Assembly (NCBI GenBank): GCA_964498585.1
Contig: CAZCHH010000035.1
Coordinates: forward strand, 1 to 36,760
Direction of reading: 5' to 3'
From: JAAYJM01 sp964498585
GTDB taxonomy: Bacteria > Bacteroidota > Ignavibacteria > Kapaibacteriales > UBA2268
Length of the DNA: 36,760 bases
The notes under the pieces were generated by a model, which worked only from the letters and a program-made list of their open reading frames with translations, was not told where the DNA came from and searched no databases. The stretch's first letter is position 1, and every line of letters starts with the position of its first letter. Of the stretch, positions 1 to 7,694 are shown in pieces. A program made the translations under genes and the position numbers.

Positions 1-59
1 CAAGCCCAAATGCTTCATTTAAATAGCTAAAATTGAATAGCGTTGAACAATAATATGAT

Positions 60-85
60 GGATTCTGACATTCGTCAGAATGACA
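60..85. repeat. GTCATTCTGA-type palindromic repeat fragment
   Basis: Two 8-base arms, attctgac (62-69) and gtcagaat (74-81), form a perfect inverted repeat around a 4-base loop, followed by gac. Read on the minus strand it begins gtcattctgac, the same core as the repeat inserted in the coding region at 20291-20389 and the fragment at 4873-4897. It lies beyond the 3' end of the neighbouring minus-strand hydrolase gene. I see no gene in bases 1-156. Confidence 0.5.
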
Positions 86-156
86 ATATGTCATTGGCAA
101 CTAAGTAAAATACATATTCAACCATCAGGTGCCCCCGATGATTAAAACCGAATTCC

Positions 157-1362
157 TTAATTCTTTAATATTTTGTTAGAATTCTTACAAACAACGCTTA
201 GCAATTCAATTGTTTTATATATACTTGCAAAATCATTTCTTATGTCCCAGATATTTGTGGAAATACAAATAGCAACATCAGTATCGGGATTATAAAGACA
301 ATATGACAGATACCCAATCGTAGCACCGTTATGTCCCCAACCTGACTCGCTGCTATGCATAATTCCAAGCCCATATTTATTATTAGGAAAATTGGAATAA
401 TCTTTCATTATATTAATATTTGAAGAGCTAACCCCAGCTTCACCTTTAATGAATCGTTTAATCCATTTTACCATATCTGCAGAGCTTGAAATTATATTTC
501 CTTCAGCAATGTTCATTGAATGATTTTTTTGAGTTACATCAGAGATGCTATCACCATAAAGGTATCCCGGTATAAATGGTTCAGGTATTTGAATGTCATC
601 ACCTCGCCAGGGTGCTGTTGTTTCATTTAAACCATTTGGAATAAACAGTTCCTGAGTAATGAAATCTGAATAGGATATGCCGGAAACCTGTTCTATGATT
701 TTCGCTAAAATTTGGTAACCAGTATTCGAATAATGATAATCCTCACCAGGTTCAAAATAGTAAATTTGAGTTTCAGCAATTACTTTAATCATCTCATCAA
801 TAGTGAAGTTGTGAAATTCCCCTTTTCTATCCTGAATATAAATAGTATAATCTTCTCCTTTGTAATCCTGGCTTACAGTATCGGGAATAACATCATTTCC
901 AATATCATACACACCTGCTATGTGCTGCATCAATTGTTTAATAGTCATTCTGTCTTTAAATGGTATATTATAATCAGGAGTATTCGGAATATAAGGTTCA
1001 GTAGAGTTTGGCATAATATCCGTAATTTTATCGTTAATATTTAGCTTGCCCTGTTGGTGCAGAAGCATAATAGCAGCAGATGTGAATACTTTCGTATTGC
1101 TTGCGATACGGAAACGGGAATGTTCGGTAATTGTTTCGTCAAAGTTAGTTTTGAAAAATTTTGTCTGATTTCCAACAGATATTTGCATGGCTATACCAAA
1201 ATTTCCAGATATATTATTCTCTGTTAAATAATTATTCCATATACTATCAATCATAGACTGGATTTGAGGAAACCTTTGTGTATAGTCGGGAGATGTAGTG
1301 CTATCATCGCTACATGCAAAAGAAAAAATAAGCAACAAAAAAATTAATAAATACTTTTTCAT
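157..1362 (-). CDS. Lipoprotein serine hydrolase, beta-lactamase family (class C / PBP4-like)
   Basis: A 401-residue serine hydrolase of the beta-lactamase / D-alanyl-D-alanine carboxypeptidase superfamily. A short hydrophobic N-terminus ends in FSFAC, a lipobox with Cys17, so the mature protein is probably lipid-anchored in the envelope. The three active-site motifs are present: S88-N-T-K91 (nucleophile and general base), Y211-S-N213, and H345-N-G347 in place of KTG, as in class C-like esterases and peptidases. Length fits the family. The start is supported by a gaggtgaaaaATG context. The gene stands alone on the minus strand, with an 850-base repeat-rich gap upstream. Substrate cannot be told from sequence: peptidase, esterase or beta-lactamase activity are all possible, and no resistance role should be assumed. 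Confidence 0.9.
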   Translation of the reverse strand: MKKYLLIFLLLIFSFACSDDSTTSPDYTQRFPQIQSMIDSIWNNYLTENNISGNFGIAMQISVGNQTKFFKTNFDETITEHSRFRIASNTKVFTSAAIMLLHQQGKLNINDKITDIMPNSTEPYIPNTPDYNIPFKDRMTIKQLMQHIAGVYDIGNDVIPDTVSQDYKGEDYTIYIQDRKGEFHNFTIDEMIKVIAETQIYYFEPGEDYHYSNTGYQILAKIIEQVSGISYSDFITQELFIPNGLNETTAPWRGDDIQIPEPFIPGYLYGDSISDVTQKNHSMNIAEGNIISSSADMVKWIKRFIKGEAGVSSSNINIMKDYSNFPNNKYGLGIMHSSESGWGHNGATIGYLSYCLYNPDTDVAICISTNIWDIRNDFASIYKTIELLSVVCKNSNKILKN

Positions 1363-1887
1363 TTTTCACCTCATTAAATAAAATAATTTAAGAAAAAAAA
1401 TAACAGATTATTCTAATTTTTTTTATAGCAGTATAATTATTCACTCAGCTTACGCAATTCCTATTTAAGATTTATACAAGTTAAGTTGAATTTTATAATA
1501 AAAATTATATTTCTCACTTGAGAGGGGCAGTGTTAGTGCTGATACATTATATATTTTATCACACAATTATAATTATCCTCTTGAAAGGGGACTAAGAAAT
1601 ACGGATTTAAAGAACGTTTCTGCTCTGACTCTTCTTATGAACTAACTATTACCCTCAAGCATAAGCCCTATAATAGGGAAAAGAAATAAATATCAAAGAA
1701 AATAATTCTATTTCTGTTCTATTTTATGAAAACTAATATATGTAGGTAATGAATATCTCAAAATGTAAATCGTAAGTTGAGTGATTAAAGTAAAAATTTT
1801 GATTTTTTGTTATGTGAAATTGATAAACTGAGGCAATTTTATCAATAACATTATAAGATTTTTATTTAATAATAATACTTTTTATTG
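1363..1887. other. Gene-free gap with decayed hairpin repeats
   Basis: No credible gene on either strand. Bases 1445-1470 (tcagcttacgcaattcct...) closely match the left arm of the long inverted repeat at 10581-10607, and 1517-1542 contains cttgagaggggcag followed by a tgctga end, a weak match to its right arm. A further cctcttgaaagggg block lies near 1577-1590. I read these as decayed copies of the same dispersed hairpin element. The start region of the minus-strand hydrolase promoter should lie near 1363-1450, but I cannot assign it. Confidence 0.45.
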
Positions 1888-2076
1888 AAGAAAGATTACA
1901 ATAATTAATAGAAAGATTAATTTATTTTATAAATAAATTACAATAATTAATAGAAAGATTAATATTTTTCATAGAAAGATTACAAAGATTAGTAAAAAGA
2001 TTAATATTTTTTATAGAAAGAATACTTTATATTACAGGAAGATTATTGGATTTAGTAAAATGATAAAAATATTTAA
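1888..2076. repeat. 21-bp phased AT-rich tandem array (about nine units)
   Basis: Units resembling tagaaagatta plus ten variable bases start at 1888, 1909, 1930, 1951, 1972, 1993, 2014, 2035 and, weakly, 2056: a strict 21-base step with no indels. Units alternate: those at 1888, 1930, 1972 and 2014 carry C at position 12, while the others run on as aat or att, giving a 42-base higher-order repeat. A 27-base stretch is repeated exactly at 1895-1921 and 1937-1963. Twenty-one bases is two helical turns, so the A-tracts fall on one face and the DNA is probably curved. It sits 140 bases before the start of the gene at 2217. Confidence 0.85.
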
Positions 2077-2216
2077 TAACAAAATATCTTCCTAATGATT
2101 TTTTTTGTTTTTTTATTGCATAATTTAATTTATTTTTGCAATATATTATGTTTATTATACTATAATTTATGTATGAATATTAATATATTAATTTATCAAT
2201 AATTAAAATAAATAAT

Positions 2217-2939
2217 ATGAATAGAAATTATAATATGTCAGATGCTGAATTATGTTTATTTATATCTAATCTTTGTTTTACTTTAACAAAAGACATTTCA
2301 GAATTAGAGCCATTTGGTATGAATGAACAAAAAATTGCAGAATTAAAAGCTTTAGGTGATGAATTTGAGGTATATTTTGCTGATGTAGTTTCTCTTGCTT
2401 ATATTTTTAAAGAGACGGATAATAAAAACAAACTTCGTTCATCATTAATTGAAACAATCAGAAGTATGAATTTGCGTGCCGAAATGAAATGGGGCAAAAA
2501 ATCAACTAACTATAAGCGTCTTGCTGCATCAAATCTAAATGCTTTAAGCGATAATCTTCTGCTAATCAAGGCAAGAGACGTTCATTCGTTTATGACTGAA
2601 TTTTTAACGGAACTGGAAGAATTTGGTTTAAGCCAAGCACTTTTAGATGATTTAAATAATTTGAATTTGCAATATGAAAATGCCTTGAAAAGCATTGCTG
2701 ATGCAAGGAAAACTCGTGAAGATAAAACATTGGAAAGGATTCGTAAAGGAAATGAAATTTATAAATTAGTTGCGATGTATTGCGAAATTGGGAAAAAAAT
2801 TTTTGCCCATACCGATTCTGCCCGATATAAAAATTATTTGCTTTACGGAACAAAAAAAAGGAAGAAAAGCGACAATCACTGCGATACAAATGGAGAGCAA
2901 ATTAATTCTGAAAATAATAAAGCTCAGGAAATTCAGTAA
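2217..2939 (+). CDS. Hypothetical all-helical protein with internal duplication
   Basis: A 240-residue soluble protein with no signal peptide or membrane segment. I do not know its function, although it resembles an uncharacterised helical family common in Bacteroidota-type genomes. Two halves look related: residues about 15-56 (LTKDISELEPFGM followed by a helix ending in FEVYFAD) and about 125-165 (FLTELEEFGLSQALLDDLNN, then a helix ending QYENALKS), each with the order helix, E-x-FG turn, helix. The C-terminus is basic then polar (KKRKK) and looks disordered. Met7 is an alternative start, and neither ATG has a clear Shine-Dalgarno. The gene faces the potassium channel gene, and an unusual phased 21-bp array lies upstream. 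Confidence 0.75.
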   Translation: MNRNYNMSDAELCLFISNLCFTLTKDISELEPFGMNEQKIAELKALGDEFEVYFADVVSLAYIFKETDNKNKLRSSLIETIRSMNLRAEMKWGKKSTNYKRLAASNLNALSDNLLLIKARDVHSFMTEFLTELEEFGLSQALLDDLNNLNLQYENALKSIADARKTREDKTLERIRKGNEIYKLVAMYCEIGKKIFAHTDSARYKNYLLYGTKKRKKSDNHCDTNGEQINSENNKAQEIQ

Positions 2940-2961
2940 TTTTTTCTAAGAAAAAAGAAGA

Positions 2962-3012
2962 AGTCATCAGATGACTGGCAGTCATCAGATGACTTAAAGT
3001 CATCTGATGACT
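2962..3012. repeat. Three copies of a GTCATC(A/T)GATGAC palindrome between convergent genes
   Basis: The odd-centred palindrome gtcatcagatgac or its complement gtcatctgatgac occurs at about 2963-2975, 2981-2993 and 2999-3011. Spacers are tggca and ttaaa, and a fourth partial copy (ttaaagtc) follows. Each copy can fold on itself and neighbouring copies can pair with each other. The block lies between the stop codons of convergent genes ending at 2939 and 3065. There is no T-run, so it is not a standard intrinsic terminator, although it could still block read-through. Confidence 0.85.
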
Positions 3013-3064
3013 TAAAGTCCAACGAATAATCTCTACTATAGGTGGGAAAGCAAAAAGCGAGTAA

Positions 3065-4750
3065 CTAAATAAATTTTTCCATAAAAGTTTTCTTTGTATC
3101 TGAAGTACCAATTAAAATAATTTCGTCCTGATTGTTTATTACTGTTTCCGGAGTAGGATTCAAATTAATATCACTATTATTTTTCAAAGCAATCACACTG
3201 CAACCGGTTTGATTTCTAATATCAGATTCAGCAAGATTTTTTCCTATAATTGTTTCTGGAGCCAAAACGCTGAAAACCTGCAAACCTTCAGCAACGAGAA
3301 TTATGTTTCCTTTGTTTAGCAGATTAAAGATAGCATCTGCTCCGGTATTTGTATAGGACATAACGATATCGGAGCCGGCTCTGTATAGAGTAGAGAAGTT
3401 TTTCTCCAAATTTGCACGGGTTAATATCTGAATGTTTGGGCGTAATCTTCGGCAGTAAATTGTTAAATAAATATTAGTATCGTCATCATTTGTAGTAATC
3501 AAGCAGGCATCGGCATTTTTAATTCCGGCTTTTTCCAAAATATTTATGTCAGAAGCATCTCCGGGTATTAAATTTCTGACATTTTTCATTTTATCATAAT
3601 TTTTTTCAATAATCCAGTAATCAATATTTCGTTCCTGAAATTGCTTGGCGGCGGCAAGTCCAACTGTGCCAGCACCAATAATAATAACAAAAGGAGTATT
3701 TTTCTGAAAAGAATGAAACTGCTTATCAAAAGCTGCGATTTGCTTCTTTGTTCCGGCAAGGACAAGGACAGTATTTTCTAAAATCATAGAATCCGGATTA
3801 GGTAAAGAAAATCTTCCACGTTCCCAAATTCCGATAATATTGACTCCTGTTAGCTGCCTGATAGAACTTTTTCTTAGCGTCTTACCTACTAAATCTGTGA
3901 ATTTAACGGTGCTTTCCGCTATTATTAGCTTGTCAAAATTACCGATTGGATTTGCTTGTCCTCTACCTGCAGAAACTCGTCTTGATAATGAAGCACCAAG
4001 CATTTCGCCTAATTGCAATACATAATTACTACCGGCAAGTTTAAGTATGTCAACTGAATCAAATTCTCTTGCAAAAGTTACTATAGTTACATCAGGGGAA
4101 ATTTCTCTTACTGTAAAAGCAATATTTGTATTAATTCTGTCGTTTCCTGTTGCAACTACCATTGCAGACTTTTCTACGTTTACAGCTGAATATGTCTTTG
4201 GGTCATCTACATCACCGTAAACAACAGTTATCCCGGAATCATACAGTTCATTTGCTTCTTGAATATCAGAAGATAAAATGATATATTTATAATTATACTC
4301 TTTTAACTTGTTAATAAAAGATTCGGTAACAGTATCATAATTGGTAATAATAATATGTCCGGACACACTTTTATTTAGCTCACGTGGAGTTCTAAACTGC
4401 TGCCTTGCTTGCAAAAAAGGTGCATAAAAAAATTGAATGAATGTAAACGGAAGAAGGATGAGAAGGAAAAAGATACCAGAGATTAATACTATGATTGAAA
4501 AGGTTTTTCCTAAATCGCTTATAAAAGTTATATCACCGAAACCGAGAGTTGACATTACTGTTAATGTCCAGTAAAAACCTGTTATCCAGCTGTATTCCCT
4601 GTTTTCATATATCATAATTATATGGAATAAAAACGAAAAAAGGGTAATCATAAAAACTAGAAGAAGTATAAATTTAATTAATAACTTCGTGTTTCTTCGT
4701 GTTGTACTGCTCGTTAAGAAAAACGATATCTGCGACATCAAAAATTTCAT
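3065..4750 (-). CDS. Two-TM potassium channel with tandem RCK (TrkA-N/TrkA-C) domains
   Basis: A 561-residue inner-membrane K+ channel subunit. Transmembrane helix 1 is about residues 23-47, the pore loop about 56-75 with filter T68-L-G-F-G-D73 (variant of TVGYGD), and helix 2 about 82-110. Two regulatory RCK units follow. The first starts GHIIITNYD near residue 131 and lacks the GxGxxG dinucleotide motif. The second starts FVIIIGAGTVG near residue 345 with an intact GxGxxG, suggesting NAD or nucleotide binding. TrkA-C-like segments follow each. This plan matches tandem-RCK channels such as GsuK, where ligands on the cytoplasmic ring gate the pore. The gene is monocistronic. The ion and ligand are inferred from family. 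Confidence 0.92.
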   Translation of the reverse strand: MKFLMSQISFFLTSSTTRRNTKLLIKFILLLVFMITLFSFLFHIIMIYENREYSWITGFYWTLTVMSTLGFGDITFISDLGKTFSIIVLISGIFFLLILLPFTFIQFFYAPFLQARQQFRTPRELNKSVSGHIIITNYDTVTESFINKLKEYNYKYIILSSDIQEANELYDSGITVVYGDVDDPKTYSAVNVEKSAMVVATGNDRINTNIAFTVREISPDVTIVTFAREFDSVDILKLAGSNYVLQLGEMLGASLSRRVSAGRGQANPIGNFDKLIIAESTVKFTDLVGKTLRKSSIRQLTGVNIIGIWERGRFSLPNPDSMILENTVLVLAGTKKQIAAFDKQFHSFQKNTPFVIIIGAGTVGLAAAKQFQERNIDYWIIEKNYDKMKNVRNLIPGDASDINILEKAGIKNADACLITTNDDDTNIYLTIYCRRLRPNIQILTRANLEKNFSTLYRAGSDIVMSYTNTGADAIFNLLNKGNIILVAEGLQVFSVLAPETIIGKNLAESDIRNQTGCSVIALKNNSDINLNPTPETVINNQDEIILIGTSDTKKTFMEKFI

Positions 4751-5090
4751 AATATTTTAATTAATTTCTATGCTAAGTATTTCAATTTTTTTTAATCAAA
4801 TTTTATAATAAGTTCTTTACATTTCAAAGTCGCAGAGTTCATTCTTACAAGCTGCTGCTTCTAAATAATTTGGATTCTGAATCAAATCCAGAATTGCATT
4901 TCTATTTTACTGCTTATATTACTAGCTAGGTATAAATACCTTAAATATTTTGAAAATTAATAAAAATATAACTATTAAACAAACAGAAATGTAATTTAAA
5001 ATTTTTAATCACAAACAAACATTGTAAGACAGAATTTTTTATAATAAGGTGGGTTCTAATAATCTAATTTATTTCCTGAGCAGTTAATTT
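4751..5090. other. Gene-free gap with a GTCATTCTGA-type relic
   Basis: Between the start of the channel gene and the terminator of the next minus-strand gene I see no gene on either strand. Bases 4873-4897 (gattctgaatcaaatcc followed by agaattgc) match the core of the palindromic fragment at 60-85: gattctga, loop, cagaat. The remainder is plain AT-rich sequence that should include the channel promoter near 4751-4850. Confidence 0.4.
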
Positions 5091-5135
5091 AAAAAAAAAC
5101 CATACTATCCAAAAAAAATTTGAGATAGTATGGTT
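5091..5135 (-). terminator. Rho-independent terminator of the gene at 5152-5742
   Basis: A perfect 12-bp stem, aaccatactatc (5098-5109) with gatagtatggtt (5124-5135), closes a 14-base loop. On the minus strand the stem is followed by a run of T (the A-run at 5091-5099). It lies 16 bases past the stop codon of the beta-barrel-like gene, as expected for an intrinsic terminator. Confidence 0.9.
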
Positions 5136-5151
5136 AATAAAAACTAATCAA

Positions 5152-5742
5152 TTAGAAATAGAAAGAAACGGTGAATTTTCCTTCGTCACCAATAATACCA
5201 AAAGTATTAGTAGTTTCTTCATCTTCAGGAAGTGAAGAATTCTTATATTCTGTTTTTACAGTTTGATTTTCATAACCGATGAAAACAGAAGCAGATAAAC
5301 TAATATTTTCGAAAGCCCACCATTCGACTCCTAAGTCAACACCACCCCAAAAACTTTTATCAGTAATTTTCGATAATGATATATCGTCGGTTCCAATTCC
5401 AATTCCGACTTCAGGAGAAATCCACATAGCAACTGGTCCTTTTTGGAAAGCATAGTAAATGAAAGCAATGTCAAAGTAGATTTTAGTGTATTTTTCTTCC
5501 TCTGCATTTTCATTTGGTTTATAATTTTTTGAATTAAAACCAATACTTGCCCATCCGCCCATGCCGTCTTGGAATAAATATTGAAATCCCAAATAGGAAT
5601 TATCAACTCCAAGGTTAGAAAGTCCATTCAAACCGAAAAACAAGGATTTACAACCTTCTTTGGTTTGTGGCTCTGCTGCTGATAATGCTTTTGTAGCAAA
5701 TAATACTACTATCGCAAGGACTAATGTGAAATAATTCTTCAT
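5152..5742 (-). CDS. Small secreted outer-membrane beta-barrel-like protein
   Basis: A 196-residue exported protein of unknown function. I place the start at 5742, not at the longer in-frame ATG at 5781, because aagaggaagtATG gives a Shine-Dalgarno just upstream and the protein then begins with a normal signal peptide (MKNYFTLVLAIVVLFATKALSA). The mature part alternates short beta-strand-like stretches rich in Gly, Tyr, Phe and Trp (GGVDLGVEWWAFENISLSAS) and ends in an aromatic strand, KFTVSFYF, as outer-membrane barrels do. It is about the size of an eight-stranded OmpX/OmpA-type barrel. It is transcribed alone and ends at a strong terminator. Assignment to a named family is not possible by eye. 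Confidence 0.75.
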   Translation of the reverse strand: MKNYFTLVLAIVVLFATKALSAAEPQTKEGCKSLFFGLNGLSNLGVDNSYLGFQYLFQDGMGGWASIGFNSKNYKPNENAEEEKYTKIYFDIAFIYYAFQKGPVAMWISPEVGIGIGTDDISLSKITDKSFWGGVDLGVEWWAFENISLSASVFIGYENQTVKTEYKNSSLPEDEETTNTFGIIGDEGKFTVSFYF

Positions 5743-5902
5743 ACTTCCTCTTAAATTATTTGAATAATAATTAATTAACATACAAATATAAATGAAAATT
5801 CTGATAAAACAAACAAAATTTTTTTCAATAAAATATTTTTTTCAATAATAAATTTTACGACTGAAGAAAGGTATATATAAAAGCTTTAACAAAGTAATAA
5901 AA

Positions 5903-6139
5903 TTAACTCTGATTCTCTTTTTTTGATGATTTGTCACTATGAGGATTTGGAGATTCTATATTTGATTTTATTTCGTCCTGCAAATTATTAATTTGAGATT
6001 GAATCTCAGTTTGAGCTTTTCGAACCTGCTGCATACCCTTGTTTACCATTTTCATAACTTCAGGGATTTTTTTGGGTCCGAAAAGCAATATTACAGCTAA
6101 AATGATGAGTATAAGCTCACCGCCACCAACATCAAACAT
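5903..6139 (-). CDS. Sec-independent translocase protein, TatA/TatB type
   Basis: A 78-residue Tat translocase component. It has the family layout: a very short N-terminus with Glu8, one transmembrane helix (about residues 8-20, LILIILAVILLFG), the hinge FGPKKIPEV, and a charged amphipathic helix (about 25-55). TatA-type subunits assemble with TatC to export folded twin-arginine substrates. The FGP-K-K-I-P form and long polar tail leave open whether it works as TatA or in a TatB-like role. It lies 18 bases downstream of a second, shorter TatA-type gene, so the pair is probably one transcript. TatC is not in the window. Confidence 0.88.
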   Translation of the reverse strand: MFDVGGGELILIILAVILLFGPKKIPEVMKMVNKGMQQVRKAQTEIQSQINNLQDEIKSNIESPNPHSDKSSKKENQS

Positions 6140-6157
6140 AATATTTATTCTATTTGA

Positions 6158-6334
6158 TTAATTATTATCAATTTTTTTTTGCTCTTCATTTGTATCATCA
6201 ATAGAAGAAGCTTTTTTAAATTCTTTAATTCCAGAGCCAAGACCACGCATTAATTCAGGTATTTTCTTTGCTCCAAAAAGCACTACAATTATTAGTATTA
6301 CAACTAAAATCTCTGTCCAGCCAATCGGTCCCAT
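6158..6334 (-). CDS. tatA: Small Sec-independent translocase protein TatA (58 aa)
   Basis: A 58-residue TatA: MGPIGWTEILVVILIIVVLF, then GAKKIPELMRGLGSGIKEFK and a short polar tail. The pattern (Glu8, single transmembrane helix, FG hinge, then an amphipathic helix with LGxGIKEFK) is diagnostic of TatA, which polymerises with TatC to move folded proteins across the inner membrane. The start at 6334 is fixed by aaaaaaggagttcaaaATG, with a strong Shine-Dalgarno seven bases upstream. It is the first gene of a two-gene unit with the longer TatA/B-type gene 18 bases downstream, and probably uses a promoter in the 300-base gap upstream. Confidence 0.92.
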   Translation of the reverse strand: MGPIGWTEILVVILIIVVLFGAKKIPELMRGLGSGIKEFKKASSIDDTNEEQKKIDNN

Positions 6335-6638
6335 TTTGAACTCCTTTTTTATTAAGTTATTATTTTTTTATTTATAATAATTGACTATTTCGTAAACACA
6401 GTTTTAAAGAATATTTCCAGTTTTTCAAAAATATTTTAATTCACAGTATTATATACGAAAATCTTAATGAATTGTTGGATTATTAAATCAACTTTCGTAT
6501 TCCACTATCACAAGAAGAGCTTATAGATTGAACTATAAAATATATTACTTTTCCTAATTTATTCTAAGAAATTGTGAAAAAAATTTACTTAGTTTAAAAA
6601 TAAGTTATATAATCAACTCAGTACTTATTATTCTACAC
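6335..6638. other. Intergenic gap with a long-loop inverted repeat
   Basis: No gene seen. An 8-base inverted repeat, atacgaaa (6453-6460) and tttcgtat (6493-6500), encloses a second imperfect repeat (gttggatt ... aaatcaac). It could be a cruciform or weak terminator after purQ, but there is no T-run next to it. The tatA promoter should lie between this repeat and 6340. Confidence 0.35.
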
Positions 6639-7343
6639 TTAAACAACGCATCTGTTAACTGCTTCAAGCAAAGAATCAAAAATACTAAGACCATCGTTGT
6701 AACCCAAAACACTATCAGAATAACGTTCAGGATGAGGCATCATCCCAAGCACATTTCCTTTTTTATTAATAATTCCGGCAATGTTGTTTAAAGAACCATT
6801 CGGATTTGCATTTTCAACAATATTTCCATTTAAGTCACAATATTTGAAAACAATTCTATTTTCATTTTCCAATTTATTTATAAGCTCTGGAGAGCCAAAG
6901 AAATTACCGTCATTATGAGCAACAGGAATACGTAAAATTTTCTTCTTGTCAATTTTATTTGTGAAAGGAGTAGAAAAATTCATTGTTTTTAGAAAAATAT
7001 CTTTACAAACAAAATGCAACGAATTATTTCTTAATAAAGCACCGTGCAATAAACCAGCTTCAATTAGGATTTGGAAACCATTACAAATACCAATAACATA
7101 ACCACCTTTATTAGCAAACAGATTAACTTCTTTCATAATAGAAGAATGACTTGCAATAGAACCACATCTTAAGTAATCTCCATAAGAAAAGCCGCCGGGT
7201 AAAATAACACAATCAATATCATCTGGCAAAACACTATCTTTGTGCCAAATATATTCAACTTGCTGTTTAGCGCAAGCTTTTGTAGCCCACCAAGCGTCGT
7301 GGTCGCAATTTGAACCGGGAAAAACTACTACTCCATATTTCAT
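6639..7343 (-). CDS. purQ: Phosphoribosylformylglycinamidine synthase, glutaminase subunit
   Basis: A 234-residue class I glutamine amidotransferase. It releases ammonia from glutamine for PurL, which makes FGAM from FGAR in de novo purine synthesis (step four), in the cytoplasm. The catalytic triad is visible: Cys87 in GICNGFQI, and His204 and Glu206 in MMPHPER. The N-terminus VVVFPGSNCDHD and the GGFSYGDYLRCG segment are characteristic of PurQ. Its start codon overlaps the purS stop by four bases, so the two are translationally coupled in the usual PurS-PurQ arrangement that pairs with the small form of PurL. PurL itself is outside the window. Confidence 0.97.
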   Translation of the reverse strand: MKYGVVVFPGSNCDHDAWWATKACAKQQVEYIWHKDSVLPDDIDCVILPGGFSYGDYLRCGSIASHSSIMKEVNLFANKGGYVIGICNGFQILIEAGLLHGALLRNNSLHFVCKDIFLKTMNFSTPFTNKIDKKKILRIPVAHNDGNFFGSPELINKLENENRIVFKYCDLNGNIVENANPNGSLNNIAGIINKKGNVLGMMPHPERYSDSVLGYNDGLSIFDSLLEAVNRCVV

Positions 7344-7594
7344 TTCTCTTCTATCCTTATTTGATAATCTTCAATAATTGGATTTGCTATTAATTTTTCA
7401 CAAGCATCTTCTACGATTTGTTGTGCTTCTTCTTTTGATTTTGCATTAACCTGCAATTCAACAAATTTACCAATGCGAACTTTATTAATTTGTTGAAATT
7501 CTATTGAGTGAAGAGCATTTTCAACTGCTTTTCCCTGTACATCTAAAATTCCATTATGCAGCATTATTTTTACAGATGCAGAATAAGTATTCAT
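7340..7594 (-). CDS. purS: Phosphoribosylformylglycinamidine synthase subunit PurS
   Basis: An 84-residue PurS, the small structural subunit that bridges PurQ and small PurL in the FGAM synthase complex of purine synthesis. The sequence has the family pattern: VKIMLHNGILDVQGKAVENA, then a helix, I-x-KVRIGKFVELQV, and a final I-EDYQIRIEE strand. It overlaps purQ by four bases (ATGA). A 100-base divergent promoter region separates it from kdsA. Confidence 0.95.
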   Translation of the reverse strand: MNTYSASVKIMLHNGILDVQGKAVENALHSIEFQQINKVRIGKFVELQVNAKSKEEAQQIVEDACEKLIANPIIEDYQIRIEEK

Positions 7595-7694
7595 TTCGTT
7601 TGTTCTTTAATTTTTAATTATGTAAATTACATTGTTTATATTAACATTTATAAACTTTTAAAATTACGATTTTATAATCTAAATTCAAAATATT

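Noticed and set aside
1888..2076. CRISPR array or plasmid iterons
   Set aside because: Units are continuous and degenerate with no unique spacers, no cas genes and no Rep-like protein nearby; the gene at 2217 has no replication-initiator motif I can see.
1889..2106. Heptad-repeat coding frame (RKI-type peptide)
   Set aside because: There is an in-frame stop in the third unit and a stop directly before the first, and no start codon. At best it is a relic.
2902..3111. Small minus-strand ORF across the triple palindrome
   Set aside because: Its repeated SHLMT-type residues are just the translated palindrome, and it overlaps the ends of two real genes.
5743..5781. Longer start for the beta-barrel-like protein
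   Set aside because: The extra 13 residues would precede a normal signal peptide, and the Shine-Dalgarno lies before the inner ATG at 5742.
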